64,000 nt of DNA from the NCBI GenBank assembly GCA_029168955.1, contig JAPDOI010001155.1, positions 62,001 to 126,000 on the forward strand, read 5' to 3'. The notes beneath the pieces were generated by a model that worked only from the letters and a program-made list of their open reading frames with translations, did not search any database and was not told where the DNA came from. Origin of the DNA: Aplectana chamaeleonis (Eukaryota; Nematoda; Chromadorea; Rhabditida; Cosmocercidae). A program made the translations under genes and the position numbers. The number at the start of each line of letters is the position of its first letter. Within the stretch, counting starts at the first letter, position 1. Of this stretch, positions 43,346 to 53,143 are shown in pieces.

Positions 43346-43740
43346 GCTTCAAAACCGTTTTGTGCGTCTATAAGAGAGTGTATACCACCCGTTTCTTCAA
43401 GTCCCCTCCCCCTTAACCACTCATTTCAACTGCTTAGCTGTTTATATGCACCAACCTTTCTGAATCGGGTTTATATACGATGGAAATGTGAGTTAATCAA
43501 AATGTGCATCCAGAAAACGCAAACATCATTATACTTCATTTGGCAATAAAGGTAGCAGGGTGTCGGTTGGTCATGGAGGCCTTTACTAAATCTGAAACAG
43601 CGGTTGTCTTTATCATGACAGAAATGGATATAAATGAGCTACCATTTTAGGACCTCTCAAAACTAGAGAAGGGTCGGTGTGCAACTGCATAAGAAAGTAG
43701 GTTAGCAGGGTTTGAATTGCTTAGTAACTTCTGATTGCTC
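43346..43740. other. non-coding stretch, no gene seen
   Basis: An AATAAA at about 43544-43549 could mark a 3' end, but no coding exon precedes it. Confidence 0.3.
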
Positions 43741-43744
43741 GAGC

Positions 43745-43950
43745 GTTGTCGTCGAAACCAGCTCATGGGCCGGCGCAACCGGACTCCAGCGACAGAGGCC
43801 GGCGATAGCCGGCAAGCGTGAGAACTTCTAAACGCCAACTCACATAGAATCAGCGGATGTCGATTATACTCAAGATGCCGGCGAAGCCGGCAAATGGGCC
43901 GGCGTAGCCGGAACCCAGCGGCAGAGGCCGGCGTCGGCCGGCCGACGCCG
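43745..43950. repeat. GCCGGC-rich direct repeat pair
   Basis: ATGGGCCGGCG.A.CCGGA..CCAGCG.CAGAGGCCGGCG occurs twice (about 43766-43812 and 43884-43940), with further GCCGGCGAAGCCGGC palindromes between. Confidence 0.6.
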
Positions 43951-43974
43951 CTGGTAATAAATAAACGCCCTTTC

Positions 43975-44133
43975 CAAAACGTCCAAAACGCTATCAGTCT
44001 GTGCAAAGTCTGGAAAATGTGCCTTTACCCAAAATTAGCTCAGTGGGATAGTTTTGGGCGCTGCACACAATTGTGAGGTGCGTTTCCTGATTTTTCAAAC
44101 ACTAATGCGCGTTTCTGATAGAAAAAAGGTGCT
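43975..44133. repeat. family X dispersed repeat, copy 6
   Basis: Matches the block at about 10105-10240: GTCCAAAACGC.ATCAGTCTG, GTTTTTGG/GTTTTGGGCGCTG and GAGGT.CGTTTCC. Ends at the family B MITE. Confidence 0.55.
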
Positions 44134-44135
44134 TA

Positions 44136-44594
44136 AAGGCATCGTTCGCGCTGGAAATCAATTTTCATTTTTCAGTCTCAATTTCATGATTGAGCCCGGT
44201 AGACCACACTGGTAAACTTTGGCGCGTCAAAAACGTTGGGCAATGAGGTTGGAAGGCGTCAAAGACGAAGATCCGCCACCAATTCTCGCCAGTCATCTAG
44301 CACTTTTTCCTAGAATGTTGGTGCGACCGTAAGACAACATGAAAGATAGTTACGGCACGAACCCCACATGCAGAAAAACTCCGAAAATGACAGTGACAAG
44401 GCCTCCAAAAGCAGAAAAACTTCAAAAAGGATTTTGGCGCGACATTCAAATTCGTATTTACATTGTGTTCCGATTGACTTTTCTTTACAAATAAGGCTTT
44501 TTCATGGTCCCCTTCGACATTTTCGTTCACTAGAGAGGCCAAGCTACACGAAAACGGAAAAATAATATACGGTTTTCTGCGCGTACGATGACTT
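44136..44594. mobile_element. family B MITE, complete
   Basis: Left AAGGCATCGTTCGCGCTGGA, right TTTTCTGCGCGTACGATGACTT, flanked by TA (within TTAA) on both sides. 459 bases. A complete copy in the opposite orientation lies at 62395-62847, the right half alone at 57493-57670 and the left half at 42133-42275. Confidence 0.88.
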
Positions 44595-44596
44595 TA

Positions 44597-45128
44597 AAGG
44601 CAGTGGTGAAAAACATTATCGAAAAAAACATAGAAATCAGGTCAGATCGAAAACAGCTGAAAAACTATGAAGGTAGCGCGGTGAAAAACGAGCTAGAATT
44701 AGAGTTTCTAGGGCCCAAAGATGCCATTTCGTGCACACGTGCGCAGCTCCGCCCAAAAAGAACGCAGTCTCATGCCGAGAAGTCAAAAATCATCAACATT
44801 GCGAGGATGAAATAAATGCAAATTTACGTAATGAAAAAAGTTGAACAATCAAAGCAAGCACTTCAGTCAATGTTTTTGACTAGATGAATAATGTTCATTG
44901 ACTTAAATCCAATTCCGAGCCAGCTGATGATTTGATATTAGAGACCATCGATGCCGATGATGTGGAGTGGGCTCAACCACCATAAAAAAACAAGAAGGTT
45001 CAGGTTCAAACTAGGCACAAAATAGCGGTTTTTTCGCGATTTTTTCTCATGGGCCTTACCACTCTGAATCCAGAAAAGAGGTTAGGGAGGAAAAGAAGAC
45101 TAGCATATTTGATCGCGACCACTGCCTT
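44597..45128. mobile_element. family A MITE, copy 1
   Basis: Left AAGGCAGTGGTGAAAAACAT, right ATCGCGACCACTGCCTT. It shares the TA at 44595-44596 with the family B element, so the two abut with no spacer. The body aligns in reverse orientation with 50370-50920 (shared AAAACAGCTGAAAAACTATG, AAGGTAGCGCGGTGAAAAAC and GAGTTTCTAGGGCCCAAAGA). Confidence 0.88.
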
Positions 45129-45239
45129 TAGCAAACAATTAGACGCTTCTAGCCTTTTCAGATCTGTAACTCATGAATGCCCAGCTTATTCTTTCGAAAA
45201 TCAGGAAACCGACGTAGAATTCAAGTTTAGTACGTCAAA

Positions 45240-46312
45240 TAGCCCTTCATTGAACTTTCAGCCAAATTCATTTAAGAACTTATTGAAAGACAGGCATATG
45301 TGTGTTAAAGTTGAAAACTCTTTCTCATCACGTTACCCTTGCACCAGTGGTGTGCCTCAAGGAGGCGTTTTGTCTCCGCTTTTGTTTCTTATTTATACGC
45401 ATGACCTACCAGCCAAGTTAGCGACACATCCCTCAATTAAGATACAGATGTATGCTGACGATATCAAGGTATACGGTACTTATGATAATGAGACTCAGAC
45501 AGAGGTTTCTCTAGCTTTGTCACAGTCCATAGCAAATATTGTAGATTGGGCGTCTGTTTGGGAAATTCCTGTCAATTTGTCGAAAACTTCATTGCTACAC
45601 CTTGGCAATATCGCTCCTTCAGAATATAGCTTTAATAATTTTAGCATTAAAGAGTCACAAGAGGTACGCGATTTGGGAATTATAGTCAACTCCAGCTTGA
45701 ATTTTGAAACACATATAAACACGATCGTTTGAAAGGCTTTTTCAGTCATGTTTACAATTTACAGAAACATAAAGTGCAATGACTTTAGTATTTTGATCAA
45801 ACTTTACAAAGCATATGTCGTACCAGTTTTTGGAATACGGTTCGCAAATTTGGAGTCCCCATACAAGAAAACTACTAATGAAGCTTGAAAAAGTGCAACA
45901 GACTTCCACTAAAATTTTGATGTATCGATGTTTTCCAAATCCCGACTACCCTCGGGCTATGCTAAGTTATGAAGAAAGAAAGGCAAAGTTTAGTCTGAAA
46001 AGCCTGCTTTATCGTCGCGTGTTTAACGATTTGGTTTTCTGTTTCAAAATTCTTAAATGTGAGGTCAAACTCAAACCAAGCAAGTACTGGATATTTAGGC
46101 CTTGTAGGGGACGAACTGGTTTGTTTACACTGCATTGTCCTGAAGTCCATAGAAAGAACCAGTCAAAAATCTCAGACTGCTTATTCTATAGATGCGCTAG
46201 GTGGTTAGAATTACTACCACCTAGCGTTCTAGAGTCATTAAACAGTAAAATTTTCTGTAGCAGGCTGAGAAAAATTGATTTGCTTTCAGTTCTCAGAATC
46301 CAGGACTTGTAG
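45240..46312 (+). pseudogene. CR1-like reverse transcriptase C-terminal two thirds
   Basis: Motifs: CTSGVPQGGVLSPLLFLIY, IQMYADDIKVYG (YADD at 45451-45462), NLSKTSLLHLG and SQEVRDLGIIVNSSLNFETH, then a stop at 45730 and a one-base shift at about 45830. The next frame continues FLEYGSQIWSPHTRKLLMKL, YEERKAKFSLKSLLYRR, RSRL-type ending SKIFCSRLRKID and LRIQDL. The YADD catalytic box is intact, but the N-terminal RT motifs are missing. Confidence 0.85.
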
Positions 46313-47420
46313 TGGCCCTTTGCAATGGTAACGACTGCTTGGCTAAACCTTACCGTTGGATGTAAAGCGGCTTTCCATGATCCTACCTTATGACACTTCG
46401 TGGATTTTCTTGATTTTTAGCCCTGTATGGCTTGTGTTGTTATGTGCCTTTTGTATTTACTGAAGTATGATTCTATGGTGCCCTCCAAACTGAAAAAAAC
46501 GTGTTTCTAATGAGTTCAAGGTCTGCTATTGTTCAAGTAGGATATTCGTGAGCCATGATTTGAATACTTTATTTTTCCCTCCGCAGTCCATTATCCATCC
46601 AGTAGCCAATACTATGCGGGCATTCCAAAACCATTACACTCAATTCTATCCTTATCCAAAAGATACCTCAGCAACAGTTTCAATGGTTGAATTTCGAATG
46701 CAGGTCTATGTCAGAGCCCTTTTCAGCAGTGCTGTGATTCTGTGCGATGAATGAGGTTATCGTTCATGTTCTCGTGTCACGTCAATCCGCCATGACCATT
46801 TTGACCAGTGTGATAGCTTATACTGTAGGCACCCCCGAGTCAGTGCCATGAGTTCGTATTTAGATCAAAGAGATGCCTCCGCATCCGCTCGTGAATGGTC
46901 TCCTACCAGTTGCGCTGGATCTCGGTAGGGTTATCCTACAGACAGCTGCTCAATGGTCAAAATCTGGTCAAACCCTCTGCTTGGGCGGGCGGAAGTGATG
47001 TTAACGAGAGTGTCAACGAAAGCTCTCATTCATGCTGCTTGAAAAGTAACAGAAAAATAAATCTTGATTCCTCTATTTGTTTCTATTTATTTTCTCAATT
47101 AGCCATCCCTTTTAGAACCCCAAAACTGTTGGCTGCTACGGATCTTACTCAACACAATTTTTTTCTCTATGTGATCGGCCACTGATTTTCGACGAGCTTA
47201 TAATCAAAACGTCAGATCTTTCAAATAGAAGCACTGTTTTTGCGGGCGAGAAGCTTAGTTTGCTTTAAGCTTCTTTTTTTAGTCAATCTGGTTGTATATC
47301 AATTACTTATGTTTTCTGTTCTCGACACTGCATTTGTTTGATTTGTTTGTTATACATATTGTTTTTTTTCTGACGCACCTTAGCGTGCATTCTAATAAAT
47401 AAATAAATAATAATAAACTG
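45240..47420 (+). mobile_element. CR1-like LINE, 5' truncated
   Basis: Begins in the RT fingers/palm region and ends in an AATAAATAAATAA tail (47393-47420). The coding part stops at 46312, and the remaining ~1.1 kb would be 3' UTR, long for this group. An unrelated insertion inside 46515-47190 is possible, but I could not find its ends. Confidence 0.75.
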
Positions 47421-47894
47421 CAAACATCATGTTCAGCTCAGCTGCAGGAACTACGAAATTTTGCAGGCTATATCTTTTTACGCAGATCTCCGCAGCAAAA
47501 TCCGGGTTCAGATTCGAAGAGAACGTACCAGATTTGACATAGCCTGATTTGATGGAAAGACCATATTTTCACACGCTTTTATTAGTCAGTTGAAGATACT
47601 GGAGATTTCCGGGCAGATCTGGTTTAGCATTTCGGAACCTTCATAATTCGTGAGAAACACGGGAGCAAATCTTAACGCGCAAGCTGCCTTCTAAAAAGGC
47701 TTCAAGAATTCAGCCTTCTGCTTTGAAATGACCCCATTGGGGTAGATCTCCACGGTCACATATAAGAAGGAGGAACGATTAGCGAGGCCGACCAAGTGAC
47801 GAGTTCTATTGTGAAAAATGGGGATCCTCCAGTGCTGACCATTGAAAAACGATTTTGCGCTCTGAGGCTTCATGCATATTGAAAGAGAGATTTG
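47421..47894. other. non-coding stretch, no gene seen
   Basis: No repeat or exon signal recognised on either strand. Confidence 0.3.
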
Positions 47895-48200
47895 ATGAAA
47901 GAAATATGCTTCACAAGGATATTAGGGAGACGCATGTGTAAGCGATTAAGATTAGAAACTTGTGTGGCCTGCGTGTTACTACTTTCAGCAGCTGTAAACC
48001 GGAGTTCCACTCCAATCAAGGCAGAGCATATACTATCCATTAGGCATTTTTCTGAGATCCATATTGAACTCCGTACACGTACAACTTATCTTCCAGGTAA
48101 TAAGCCGGGTGGTGCGACGCGGTCGGCCGCGTCGCGCGATGGAACCAGTTCACAAGCGAGTTTTTCAACTGATGTATGTCACCTTTTAGTATTCTTTTGA
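47895..48200 (+). CDS. hypothetical small protein with signal-peptide-like N-terminus
   Basis: An ATG-initiated frame of about 101 codons. Residues ~14-36 (MCKRLRLETCVACVLLLSAA) have a basic start and hydrophobic core like a signal peptide, possibly cleaved after ..SAAVNRSS. AATAAA signals follow the stop by about 45 bases (48243-48248), a usual nematode 3' UTR length. The end of the frame overlaps a GC-rich palindrome (CGACGCGGTCGGCCGCGTCG), and an AG/GTAATAAG site near 48100 might instead be a donor. Unrecognised; could be chance. Confidence 0.3.
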   Translation: MKEICFTRILGRRMCKRLRLETCVACVLLLSAAVNRSSTPIKAEHILSIRHFSEIHIELRTRTTYLPGNKPGGATRSAASRDGTSSQASFSTDVCHLLVFF

Positions 48201-48440
48201 TATTTTAGGGCTTATTGGATTACTGGACAATGAATTCCAGATAATAAAATAAAAGTCGTTGAAACTAAAAATTCCACTTGTGATCTCCTCGAAGCGCATG
48301 GCGCGAGTCCCCTGCGCAGCACCACCTAGCTTACTTTCTGGAGTATAGACGGCTATATATGCTGCAACCTGTCTCCGACGGGTTCTTGCTTAAAGGCAAG
48401 CGAAGTCGATCAGCCCAAAACTTCCCGCAACCTTCACGCA

Positions 48441-48578
48441 CAGTCGGCACGGATTGTACCGATAATTTGCGTTCTCTATTGGAGGTTGGCGCAGGCTCGG
48501 TGCCATATGTCATATGCACCAAGTTTGCGCCAACTTTCAATAGGGAACGCAAAGTATCACCACGTTTCGTGCCGACTG
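48441..48578. mobile_element. family H hairpin MITE, copy 2
   Basis: Starts CAGTCGGCACGGATTG and ends CGTTTCGTGCCGACTG followed by TA. Inside, GGAGGTTGGCGCAGGCTCGG is mirrored by AAGTTTGCGCCAACTTTC. 138 bases. Same family as 31212-31355. Confidence 0.82.
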
Positions 48579-48583
48579 TACTC

Positions 48584-49332
48584 CCACAAGCAGCAGCCAG
48601 CCCTTTCATTCTGTTTGGTTGCAAATTTATGTATGCACAGCTTCATCTGAACGATTCCCGTCAGTGATTGCCTCACTGCACGGCCGATATATGTATACCT
48701 TAAAGGTTTTCTAGTGAATTTCGTCAAATTATTTATTTTCTAATCTCGGTCTTCGCATTTGGTTCCCACTACTGATGTACTCTTTGCACCTATGAACATG
48801 AATGATGGAAAATCTAATACCTTGCAGATTCTCGACCTTTTCACGCATGCATGTAGGTAATAAGTATGCAGGGTAATATAATTTCTGGCTGTAATCGCAT
48901 TACAGCTCATTCGTCTGTTGCACTGGTTCTGAATTTACCATGAATTTTCAAGGAAAACACAAGTTGTTCAGAGTATTGATAGGCTCCCTTGATTCATTTA
49001 CGCGTAACATTTCACATTTTGTGTTCTTGCAATGAATTTAAAACTTCAAGGGCAGTGTTCGCGATAATTTTCTGTTCCAAATTTACCGTAGATTATAAAA
49101 GGTCTGCTACTTTGCAATTTATATACGCCGATCATACCCAAGGAAAGCGATCGGAAACCACATCTTGCCGATAATACGCCCTTCTCTCCTTCTGAGATTC
49201 TCAAGCGATTATAGGCCCCGAGCCGTTTGACAGTTCGGCTAGTGTTCCCCACTTGCGAGTCGGCTTCTGTATATTGTTAGCAGGATTACTTCATGTAATA
49301 ATCATTTTCCCCACCTGAGTTTTTCATCTTAT
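48584..49332. other. non-coding stretch with a family E/C-like MITE end
   Basis: AGGGCAGTGTTCGCGATAAT at about 49050 looks like a lone AAGGCAGTGTTCACGATA terminus without a partner. No gene seen. A block with CCCCGAGCCGTTTGACAGTT (about 49217-49260) recurs at 55098-55140. Confidence 0.35.
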
Positions 49333-49438
49333 AAAGGTTGGAGCAAACTCGGTGCACTTATTCGATAACATACGTGCACCAAGATGGCGCCAACGCCCAA
49401 TAAAGAACGCAAAATATCAGTGCGATCCATGCTGACTG
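49333..49438. mobile_element. family H hairpin MITE, copy 3, left end eroded
   Basis: AAAGGTTGGAGCAAACTCGGTG, then GTGCACCAAGATGGCGCCAA, ending GCTGACTG before TA (49439-49440). The outer left arm is lost. Confidence 0.75.
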
Positions 49439-49643
49439 TACTATGTAGGAACAGCGAAAAGGTGGATAAAAAGATTCGACTACGGAATCTTCTTGAGCTT
49501 ATTTGTTTGGAGTAGTGACCCGTTGTGTCTTAGGTGAGCAGCCGAGGAGCCTAGGCATGTAAAAACGGTTCAGCGTAAAAAAAAAGAAAAACGAAAAGTC
49601 TAATATTGCGAGCAAATACGGGGAACCAATAGCGCACCCAAAA

Positions 49644-50165
49644 AATCGCCTCATTCAATGCGTGTCCAATATGCATCAAAAGTGAGTGATCAAACCCGTT
49701 TAAGGCTCTATGGCATAGGCGCGTGCTCCAACCAGCAGCACGTGCCGCAAAATGTAATTGCAGGAGCTCGTGCTGCAAGGTAGTTCAGCGCTATCGTAGC
49801 AGCACGCTGACACTCGACGCGGCTGGCGCAACGACACGCGACGCGGCCAGCTCGCCGAGTGCCGCCTGCGCTGTAAGTGGCTGGGCGGGCCGAGTACCTC
49901 AAATTTGGGTAAATGAACCTGCTTCGCTGCCGACACCTAAGTCTCGCCTCAAGATTGCGTCGTATGCTATCCTTTTTTGAAAAATCGTTTTTTCATCGAG
50001 TTAAATGTGTATCATGCCCTCACTGAACTTCTTATGTGTTCAAGCACGAGCTGCAATTTGAAGCACAATAGGAGCACGTGCTCCGGTTGCACCACATTCC
50101 CTGACTGTTCTCGGAACCGCCTTGTCTTCGAGTTGAATGCTTATTCGACACTCCCTGAATGAGGT
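49644..50165. repeat. family K repeat, copy 2 (CACGTG-rich, SL1-like segment)
   Basis: Aligns with 55383-55899: AATCGCC.CATT, CAGCACGTGC.GC, AAGGTAGT.C, GTAGCAGCAC.C, CTCGCCGAG.., GGCGGG.C.AGTACC, TCTTCGAGTTGAATGCTTATT and CGACAC. Inverted ends (ATTCAATGCGTGTCCAATATGC and GAATGCTTATTCGACACTCC) suggest a TIR element. The minus strand carries TTTACCCAAATTTGAGGT, an SL1-like string, at about 49896-49913. Confidence 0.6.
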
Positions 50166-50369
50166 GATTGTCTAAGCAATTCAAGCTCAACTCAGACGCG
50201 CTAGGAATGTTGAGTGCACCTATTAATGGTTACAGTACGACATAGTAGTAGCAAAAACATGAAATGCAAGAAAAAATGGCCTAAGTGTTCGAAAAGCTAT
50301 TCAAATCTTGTTAGGTGATCCAAGAAACTTTTACTTGGCTTGAACCAATTTAGAGACCGAAAGTGTTTA

Positions 50370-50920
50370 AAGGCAGTGGTCGCGATCAAATATGCCTGTC
50401 GTCTTTTTCTCTCCAAATCCTTTCCTGGGTCTCGAGTAGTAGGACCTATAAGAAAAAATCGCGAAAAAACCACTGTTTTGGGCCGAGTTTGAAACCTGAA
50501 CTTTCTTGTCTTTTGATGGTGGACGAGCCCTCTCCACATCATCGGCATCGATGACCTCTCATATCAAGAACATCAGCTGGCTTGAAATTGAATGTCAATC
50601 AATGAACCTTCGAATTTATGTACACATCTAGTCAAAAACATTGACTGAAGTGATGCTTTCATTATTCAACTGTTTTTATTCGTTAAATTTGCATTTATTT
50701 CGTCCTCTGAATGTCGATGATTTTTGACTGCTCGGCATGAGACTGCGATCTGTTTCGTCATCGCTGTGCACGTGTGCACGAACTAGCTTCTTTGGGCCCT
50801 AGAAACTCTATTTAAAGACCGTTTTTCACCGCGCTACCTTCATAGTTTTTCAGCTGTTTTTGATCTAAGCTGATTTTTGTAGTTTTTTTCGATAACGTTT
50901 TTCATCGTGACCACTGCCTT
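50370..50920. mobile_element. family A MITE, copy 2
   Basis: Left AAGGCAGTGGTCGCGATCAA, right ATCGTGACCACTGCCTT, with TA (within TTAA) at both flanks. 551 bases, non-coding, inverse orientation to copy 1. Confidence 0.9.
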
Positions 50921-50922
50921 TA

Positions 50923-51375
50923 ATGAAAATCTTCTTCTTTGTTCAATTCAGTGAATACTAACAGCTTCAGACCTTCAGTTTAATCCATAAAATTAATATC
51001 ATTTTTGAGCGTGTCTGCTGCCTTTAAGTTCAATCAGCTGGGTTCCTATCAAAGGGTGGCCAGTGATCAGTGACCAGTGGCCACGTGTTTGACGCAAGAA
51101 CACTCGCACAACTGCTCGAGCAATGCATAATTGTCGGTGAATCAACGGTGTAACATTCTCTTCCTACTCATTTGCGTTCACGTAAACAATTGACGCAACC
51201 TTTCCATCAGCAACGTCTAGGAACTGTCAACGGCATCAAACAAAGCAATAGATCACCGTGCAGAATGTCCTTCGTAGGGCTGCGCACTAGGCACCAATCA
51301 GTTGAAGAGGGGCTACCTCATCTTTTTCGCCAAGGAAATTCCTTTTTGATCACAGGGGCCATTCCAAATGGGATA
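50923..51375. other. non-coding stretch
   Basis: A lone MITE-like end GAGCGTGTCTGCTGCCTTTAA near 51009-51029 resembles the right end of family G. No gene seen. Confidence 0.35.
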
Positions 51376-51517
51376 GGGGCTCTATACAGACAGAGAAAGG
51401 AGTTGTCTCGTGTTTGCAGTTCGACATGTCACGCTACTCAATTCAAGCGAATCGGCCCTGAGTGGAATAAGAGACGAAAAAGCGGGACAACTCCACCCTC
51501 TGTGTGTAGAGAGCCCC
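51376..51517. mobile_element. palindromic MITE (GGGGCTCTCTACACACAG ends), copy 2
   Basis: GGGGCTCTATACAGACAGAG on the left mirrors CTCTGTGTGTAGAGAGCCCC on the right. 142 bases, matching the copy at 1158-1298 also in the middle (GTTCGACA.GTCACGCTAC.CA). Confidence 0.8.
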
Positions 51518-51649
51518 TGTTCCATTCCATATGAAATGAATCGCTCTAGAACTACTTTTGAACGTAGAATCCGAACATGCCCTCTTCAGCTGCCCAGCAT
51601 CATTCTGAAAGGAGCCACTCGCGTTTTTCTACGCTTCACGGCGAGGTGA

Positions 51650-52704
51650 GGGACCATCAAGCAATTTTCGGGGTGTTCCGGAAACCATTTGCGTATTTTT
51701 CTCGAAACTCGTTCGAGGGAGTGTAATTTAGGGTGCTGAACACGATTCCGAAATGTGTTTGTCGCTATTCTAAAGACAGTGTTCACGACAAAAACCTTAT
51801 TCTAGTTTTCTATGTTTTTGAGTACGTAATTAACGAAGTGTCGGATGATAGGGTAAAGTCCCATAAAACTCCCGAATGTCGGAGAAAAAAAACTGTTAAA
51901 AGGAACCAACTAGACATTTATTCACGCCTGCTGGTGTGTTTTGTACACTGCGGACAAAACGTCAAACCAAACCGCGAATGTTTTGAGCTTCGGAATTCTT
52001 AGGCGAGTGCCTTCTTTGTTTTCTATTTCCCGTGCCAAAATCTCTCAAAGAATAAGATGGACCAATGCACATGTTTGGATGTTAACATTCTTTGCGACAA
52101 AGAGTAGATAACAATTCGGCCTCTGTCTCCCTGGTGAAAGGAACGCAGGACACCTTGTACATGACGTGGGCGGGGCCACCCGATGGGGTGGCTGGGCCAC
52201 AAGATTTCTACCCACTTCCTAGCCCTTTTCCGTCGTGCTTCCGGGCTCAGTCTTCTTAGAGGATTCCAAAGCTCACGCTTCTGCTAAAAAACGGGCAACT
52301 TTTTCATCTTGAACACTGCCTTTAGGTCTGCTGTAGATTACGGTGGGTAAGATGTCATTTAGTTAACAAACTCTGCATCAATATTTTGAAAATCGACAAC
52401 GTTACACTCAGTTTCGTGTTCGCAACCCCGAATAACCCCTACGGAGAAATTTTGAGGCACCTCTGAGACTTCAACCGAATTACTGTATACACACCGTAAC
52501 CTACGGTAACCTACATATAAAGAATCGATAAACGAACCTCAGATTCGTGCTGAGCACTCCAAATCGTTATCGGACAAAATTGAGCGGAATCTTTCGTAGC
52601 GTTCCTGGAATCGACAAAAGTCGCATTTATCGGACCTTAAAATCGTGATCAGCACCCCCCCCCCCCAAACAACCCACATAAGGAAGGTTTCGGGCATCAC
52701 TGGG
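51650..52704. repeat. family X dispersed repeat, copy 7, split by a family C MITE
   Basis: X sequence at 51655-51770 (GGGTGCTGAACACGATTCCG, TTTGTCGCTATTC) resumes at 52325 (GGTCTGCTGTAGATTACGGT). The family C MITE lies between, with TA on each side. The right side is cut by family D at 52705. Confidence 0.7.
51773..52322. mobile_element. family C MITE, copy 2
   Basis: Left AAGACAGTGTTCACGACAAA, right ATCTTGAACACTGCCTT, flanked by C-TA on the left and TA-G on the right. Because the outer bases are not TTAA here, the target duplication is better read as TA. 550 bases. Confidence 0.88.
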
Positions 52705-53143
52705 AGGCAGTGTCCACGATAGATTTCGTCCTCGGTTTTTGGCCGGAAATCGAAAGTTCAGGGTCTCATTGGAGCACTGGGGTCGAAAGAACGAAAGAAA
52801 ACGAGTCCGAAAGAGCTCCATATGGCTCCGAAGTCCGCTCGCGCTAGCCCTTCCGCGCGCGGTCGAGTTTTCCGAGGAAGAGTTCGGTCCGCTTCTACAT
52901 TAGCATTGGAGCGCGAGCGCGGCTAAGTTTTAGCATCGGGGCGCTTTTTCGCACACTGTCTACTTCAGGCTCATGCCCGCGCGACTGATTCACCGTTGAA
53001 ATGTGGCTTCCAAGAAGAAGAGCTGATTTTGGATGTTTCGCAGCGTTTTTCATGATTCTTCGTTCACTGACGAAACAGTCAGACTCTAAACCTTCGTTTT
53101 CTGGTGGAAACTCGAAAACCATTTTTATCGAAGACACTGCCTT
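52705..53143. mobile_element. family D MITE, copy 1
   Basis: Left AGGCAGTGTCCACGATAGAT, right TTTTATCGAAGACACTGCCTT then TA (TTAA). The body contains GAAAGAGCTCCATATGGCTC, AGTCCGCTCGCGCTAG and GTTCGGTCCGC, which reappear in reverse orientation at the right side of 60352-61410. Confidence 0.8.

Noticed and set aside
42447..43352. 301-codon minus-strand ORF with 14-residue repeats as a structural protein gene
   Set aside because: It lies wholly in a 42-bp minisatellite, all frames are unusually open, and the peptide repeat changes frame midway after a one-base deletion.
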